DNA of 64,000 nucleotides from CAZSXU01 sp964610505. GTDB lineage: Bacteria; Arandabacterota; Arandabacteria; JAGLYR01. The stretch lies in assembly GCA_964610505.1 (NCBI GenBank), contig CAZSXU010000006.1, forward strand, positions 62,001 to 126,000, written 5' to 3'. Below are positions 60,136 to 64,000 of the stretch, piece after piece (the first letter of the stretch is position 1; every line of letters starts with the position of its first letter). A program made the position numbers and the translations under genes. Under the pieces are notes generated by a model, which did not search any database, had not been told where the DNA came from, and saw only the letters and a list, made by a program, of their open reading frames with translations.

Positions 60136-62471
60136 AACGTTCCGCACGCGCAGCCAAAAGGGTGGAGTCTTCCGCATCCGCGCCGACGTCGGGTCTGCTA
60201 CACCGCTGGGGGCCGGCGGCGGTGGGGGCCCTCGCCTTCCTTCTCCGGTGGATCTATCTTGCGGGTGCTCGGGACAACCCGCTGTTCGAAAATCTGGGTC
60301 TGGACGCACGGTTCTACGACCTGTGGGCGAAGCGGATTGCCGCGGGCGACTGGATTGGATCCGAACCGTTCTTCATGGGGCCTCTGTACCCCTACGTCCT
60401 CGCCGTCCTCTACCGGCTCGGCGTGAGTCCGGTTTTTCAGGTTGCCGTGGTTCAGGCGGTGATCGATTCAGTGACGTGCGCACTCGTGTACGTCGCGGCG
60501 CGGCGAATCTGGGCACGGGAGGCGACGGCGTGCGTGGCGGGTGTCCTTGCCTGCTTCTACGGCCCCATGATGCTGTATACGGGCGAGCTGCTGTACCCGA
60601 CGCTGGCCGGGCTTCTCCACGTCCTGTTTCTGTGCCTTGTTCTCCGCCGGGAAGAAAACGGCCGGGCCGCCGTCCTGTTCCTCGCCGGCGTGGTCCTGGG
60701 GATTGCCGCGTTCGGCAAGGCGACGGCGCTGGTCTTCTATCCGGGAGTGGTCGCCTGGTGGTTTCTGAGGAGGCCGCGCCCGACGTTCGGACGTCTTCTC
60801 CGGCCCGCCCTGCTTCTTCTTGCAGGAATCGCCGTTGTCGTCCTTCCGATCACGGCGAGGAACCGGATTGTGGGAAACGATTGGGTGCTCGTCACCTCCA
60901 ACGCTGGATTGAACTTCTACATCGGAAACAACCCCATGTCGTCCGGCGGCTATCTCAAACCGGCGGGACTTGATGTGATGAAGGATCCCGAGGGCCGGCG
61001 GATTGCCGAGGCGAAGTGGGGAGGGCCGCTCAAACCCTCCGAGGTCTCGAGATTTTGGTTCTCGGAAGCGGGCGCTTTCGTCAGAGAACACCCGGGACGG
61101 TTCGCCTCGCACTTGTTGAAAAAGACGGTGTTCTTCTGGGGAGCCTTTGAGATTCCGCAAATTGAGAACTTCGGTTTTCAGCGGCGGTATTCGCCGCTCT
61201 GCCGGCTGCCCTTCCCGACTTTCGGTTGGATTGTCCCGCTGGCGCTGGTCGGCCTGATTCTCGGCGCCGAGCGGCGTCGATGGGCGCTCCTTCCGATGGG
61301 GCTCACCATTCTCTATTCGATCGCGATTGCCGTCTTCTTCGTGACCGGGCGGTACCGGATGGCCGTGGTGCCTTACTTGATCATTCTGGCGGCCGGGGGT
61401 ATCTTGTACCTGGCCCTTGAGCTGCGGTCCGGACGCAGGCGCTACGTGGGTCCGGCGGTGCTCATTCTTGCCGCCGCTCTTGCACACTGGAACCCCTATC
61501 ACGTGGACCGGAAATCGGGATTCGGGGAGCTGGAGTACAGGCTGGGGCTCAACCTGGAGAAGAACGGGGATCTGGAGAACGCATCCATGCGCTACCGGAG
61601 GGCGTTGGAGCTCGATCCAGATCATCCCGGGGCACGGCTGAACCTCGGTGTGATTCTGTCCAGGACCGGCCGTCCGCAGGAAGCGCGCGAGATGCTGGAA
61701 TGGCTGGCCGGCCGCGGACCGGACAACGCCAAGGCCGAGTTTAACCTGGGGGTCGTCCTCGCGAATCTTGGCGAGTACTCCAGAGCCAGGGACGCCTACG
61801 CGCGGGCCCTTCGGATCGATCCCACGTACCTTCAGGCGTGGCACGGTTACGGAGTGGAGAGTTACCGGGCGGGGGAGGAGGAAGAGGCCGACCGGGCGCT
61901 CGAGCGAGTTGCCGCCCGCGAGGGATCGCCGTACAGCGAGCCCTGGGTTGCCTGGAGCCAATTCCTGCTGGAGAAGATGCGGGCTCCCTGGGACGGCCGC
62001 CGCGGGCCGGATCCCGAGGCCGGAGTCATGCGGGCCGGTGACATCCTCGCGATGACCGGAGACTGGGCCGGCGCCTACGATCTCTATCATCAGGTCGCCG
62101 AGGCTCGCCCGTCCGCCGAAGCGTATTATGAGGTAGGCGTTGCGGCCTACAAACAGGACCGGCTGGACGATGCGGAAGATGCACTGGCACGATGTGTGTC
62201 GTTAAACCCCCGACTGCCGGGTGTTCATCTGCTCATGGGATCGATCTACGTCAAGCGGGAGGATTTCGACTCGGCGCTTCGGGTCAACGAGCGGGAGGCG
62301 GAGATCAGCCCGACGGAGGCGGAGGTGTTCTTCAAGTTGGGGCTTCTGTACGAAAATCATTCGAAGAATCCCGACGCCGCTCTCCGGGCGTACCGCCGGT
62401 ATCTGGAACTGGGAGGACCACGAGAGGCCATCGTTCGGGAGAGAATGGCGGTTCTCGAGGCCTCGGAGTAG
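60132..62471 (+). CDS. GT39/83-type membrane glycosyltransferase fused to TPR domain
   Basis: 779 aa. The N-terminal half has about 10 membrane helices with the first-loop acidic motif LGLDARFYDLWAKRIA expected of polyprenyl-sugar using transferases (ArnT/PMT type). From about 455 to the end there are six or more TPR repeats (NASMRYRRALELDPDHPGARLNLGV) on the periplasmic or cytosolic side. The fusion may bring protein or polymer acceptors to the active site. GTG 60132 overlaps the preceding stop. Confidence 0.87.
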   Translation: MKRSARAAKRVESSASAPTSGLLHRWGPAAVGALAFLLRWIYLAGARDNPLFENLGLDARFYDLWAKRIAAGDWIGSEPFFMGPLYPYVLAVLYRLGVSPVFQVAVVQAVIDSVTCALVYVAARRIWAREATACVAGVLACFYGPMMLYTGELLYPTLAGLLHVLFLCLVLRREENGRAAVLFLAGVVLGIAAFGKATALVFYPGVVAWWFLRRPRPTFGRLLRPALLLLAGIAVVVLPITARNRIVGNDWVLVTSNAGLNFYIGNNPMSSGGYLKPAGLDVMKDPEGRRIAEAKWGGPLKPSEVSRFWFSEAGAFVREHPGRFASHLLKKTVFFWGAFEIPQIENFGFQRRYSPLCRLPFPTFGWIVPLALVGLILGAERRRWALLPMGLTILYSIAIAVFFVTGRYRMAVVPYLIILAAGGILYLALELRSGRRRYVGPAVLILAAALAHWNPYHVDRKSGFGELEYRLGLNLEKNGDLENASMRYRRALELDPDHPGARLNLGVILSRTGRPQEAREMLEWLAGRGPDNAKAEFNLGVVLANLGEYSRARDAYARALRIDPTYLQAWHGYGVESYRAGEEEEADRALERVAAREGSPYSEPWVAWSQFLLEKMRAPWDGRRGPDPEAGVMRAGDILAMTGDWAGAYDLYHQVAEARPSAEAYYEVGVAAYKQDRLDDAEDALARCVSLNPRLPGVHLLMGSIYVKREDFDSALRVNEREAEISPTEAEVFFKLGLLYENHSKNPDAALRAYRRYLELGGPREAIVRERMAVLEASE

Positions 62472-62483
62472 GGGTAGAGAAAC

Positions 62484-63773
62484 ATGCGCGATGTCGGGGT
62501 CCATGGAAGCATCATCCGAGCGGCCGTCTTCCTGCTCGTTCTCGCCGCGCTCGGCGGCTGCGGTCGCTCTTCAGAACCGGTGCGGACGGAACAGAAACTT
62601 CTCTTCGTCGGGATCGATGCCCTGGACTGGAACGTCGCGCGCCCCATGATGGAAGAAGAAAAGCTCCCGCACCTGTCCGATCTGGTGAGCCGCGGCACTT
62701 CGGGGGATATCCTGACGCTCATTCCATTGGCACGTTCGCCCATCATCTGGACCACGATCGGCACCGGCAAGGAGCCCAACCAGCATGGGATCGGCGGATT
62801 CGTTGAGGACGCCGGGGGAACCGATGTACCGGTCACCCGGAACGTTCGGCAGGCGAAAGCCGTCTGGAATATCCTGGGCGCCGCCGGCATGGACGTGGGG
62901 GTCGTCGGATGGTGGGTCACCTGGCCGGCGGAGGCGGTGAGAGGGGTGATGGTCAGCGACTACCTCCAGTACAATTTCTCCGACACCGAGCTCTACGAGG
63001 GGCAGACGTATCCGGAGAGTCTCTACGAGGAAATCGCGGGGCTGGTTCTGACACCGGACCGAATCGGCGACGATGTCCTGGCGCCCTTCGTCGAGGGGAA
63101 CGTGGCGGATCTGGCCGCGGGCGAGTATGCCACCGGGATCGAGGCGCTGCGCTGGATCGTCGCCGCGGACCTGACCTTCGCCCGGGTGGGTCTCCATCTC
63201 TACAGGACCCGTCGCCCTCCGTTCTTCACGGTGTATCTGCGCGGGCTGGACTCGGCGTGTCACAAGTTCTGGCACGAGTTCAAGGCCCCCGAGCCGACGG
63301 GATCCCCCTTTCGTGTCACCGTCCCGCATTACTACGAGTTCGCGGATTCTCTTCTCGGTCTCTTCCTGGCGGTCGCCGAGGAGGAAACGACCGTGCTGGT
63401 GTGTTCGGATCACGGATTCCGGGGCGCGCGAACGAGGTGGGACGGCACGCCCGCGCTGGGCATTCGCATGCACCGGGAGTACGGCACGGTCGTGATGGCG
63501 GGCCCCGGGATTCGGCGCGGAGCGACGGCCGGCAACGTCACCGTGCTCGACGTGACCCCGACGATTCTCTATTTCTTCGGACTGCCCGTGGCGGGTGACA
63601 TGCGGGGCGTGGTGGTGAAGGATTTCTTCTCGCGCCCGTTTCTCGAGAGACACCCGGTGTTGACCATCGACAGCTATGAGACTTCACGGCCCGCCGCGCG
63701 GCCGGAGCCCGTGGGATCCCCCGTCGATGAAGAATTGGTGCGCCGCCTGAAGGCTCTGGGGTATATCCAGTAG
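62484..63773 (+). CDS. Alkaline-phosphatase-superfamily phosphodiesterase lipoprotein
   Basis: 429 aa. Lipobox LGGC with lipidated Cys26. Metal Asp45 (VGIDALDW), D and H in GLDSACHKFW, SDHGF and the last His (RMHREYG) are kept, but the nucleophile Thr region reads LARSPIIW, so Ser85 may replace Thr. It is an envelope-exposed phosphodiesterase or phosphotransferase candidate. Last gene of the envelope operon, 12 bases after the transferase-TPR gene. Confidence 0.86.
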   Translation: MRDVGVHGSIIRAAVFLLVLAALGGCGRSSEPVRTEQKLLFVGIDALDWNVARPMMEEEKLPHLSDLVSRGTSGDILTLIPLARSPIIWTTIGTGKEPNQHGIGGFVEDAGGTDVPVTRNVRQAKAVWNILGAAGMDVGVVGWWVTWPAEAVRGVMVSDYLQYNFSDTELYEGQTYPESLYEEIAGLVLTPDRIGDDVLAPFVEGNVADLAAGEYATGIEALRWIVAADLTFARVGLHLYRTRRPPFFTVYLRGLDSACHKFWHEFKAPEPTGSPFRVTVPHYYEFADSLLGLFLAVAEEETTVLVCSDHGFRGARTRWDGTPALGIRMHREYGTVVMAGPGIRRGATAGNVTVLDVTPTILYFFGLPVAGDMRGVVVKDFFSRPFLERHPVLTIDSYETSRPAARPEPVGSPVDEELVRRLKALGYIQ

Positions 63774-63841
63774 ATACGAGCGCGCGGGACGAGGAGGCTG
63801 CGGGATAACGGGCGGCGGGCGTGCGCGTGAATCCCGGACCC

Positions 63842-63863
63842 GGCCACAGGTTGCACAGATTCC
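63842..63863. repeat. Dispersed short repeat, copy 2
   Basis: GGCCACAGGTTGCACAGATT matches 1694-1713 with one change. Intergenic, after the envelope operon. Confidence 0.5.
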
Positions 63864-63921
63864 AAAGAGAAGGCCGGCCTTGCGGTCGGCAGGCGACAAC
63901 CGTATCACTCGTCACCGGGGT

Positions 63922-64000
63922 ATGATGTTCATCTTCCCACCGCCGGCTCATCAAACAGACATGATGTTTATCGTCCCACCGCCGGCTCATCAAACACATC
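63922..64000. repeat. 39-bp tandem repeat running off the window edge
   Basis: Two near-identical units begin at 63922 and 63961 (ATGATGTT, then CCCACCGCCGGCTCATCAAACA). Contiguous without spacers, so not CRISPR. The array may continue beyond base 64000. Confidence 0.8.

Noticed and set aside
63922..64000. CRISPR array suggested by 39-bp units at the edge
   Set aside because: The units are contiguous and almost identical, with no variable spacer.

Overview
The window is a GC-rich (roughly 60-65% by eye) Gram-negative chromosomal segment. It carries many Sec- or lipobox-type exported proteins, beta-barrel outer-membrane proteins, large TPR proteins, a DUF4159/DUF4175 cluster, and housekeeping genes scattered singly between envelope genes. 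This suits an uncultured FCB-type candidate phylum such as Eisenbacteria, Krumholzibacteria or Latescibacteria better than a Proteobacterium, but the placement is inference. I found no rRNA, tRNA, CRISPR array or transposase. Several sigma-70 promoters close to consensus (TTGACA-N16-18-TATAAT) recur, so the housekeeping promoter grammar is ordinary.

Layout. 1-10 kb: a 5'-truncated purM, an orphan histidine-kinase-type ATPase, an exported deaminase lipoprotein, a beta-lactamase-fold lipoprotein, the first copy of a 179-bp repeat, then a leftward outer-membrane protein/lipoprotein pair and a leftward two-PDZ protein. 10-22 kb: tsaC behind a structured leader, a candidate small RNA, a leftward TPR protein, ksgA overlapping a beta-barrel gene, two small lipoproteins, a divergent polysaccharide deacetylase, pdxJ and secDF. 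22-30 kb: an apparent operon with DUF4159, DUF4175, a TPR protein and an exported protein of the family often mislabelled asparagine synthetase B. 30-42 kb is regulatory: a 36-bp tandem repeat, two single-domain response regulators, the second copy of the 179-bp repeat, a phosphodiesterase-fold lipoprotein that has lost its catalytic residues, a lamin-tail protein, a receiver-HTH-cupin fusion with a palindromic operator region, a small HTH protein, and a sigma-54 promoter upstream of a small exported peptide gene and a TPR-GAF-sigma-54 activator. 42-54 kb is mostly translation and RNA metabolism (hisS, aspS, phoH, ybeY, recO, glyQ, glyS) with mgtE, vanZ-like and two envelope genes. 54-64 kb is a tightly overlapping envelope operon: phosphodiesterase, dolichol-phosphate-mannose-synthase-like transferase, flippase-like protein, YfhO-like protein, glycosyltransferase-TPR fusion, and phosphodiesterase lipoprotein.

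The most interesting units are four: (i) the sigma-54 promoter, small exported peptide and TPR activator, which resemble an autoregulated peptide-sensing circuit; (ii) the 179-bp MITE-like repeat whose terminal TAG supplies the stop codon of the adjacent gene in both copies; (iii) the 54-64 kb envelope operon; (iv) shared structured leaders in front of tsaC and the deacetylase gene. All functions are read from motifs; no database search was possible.
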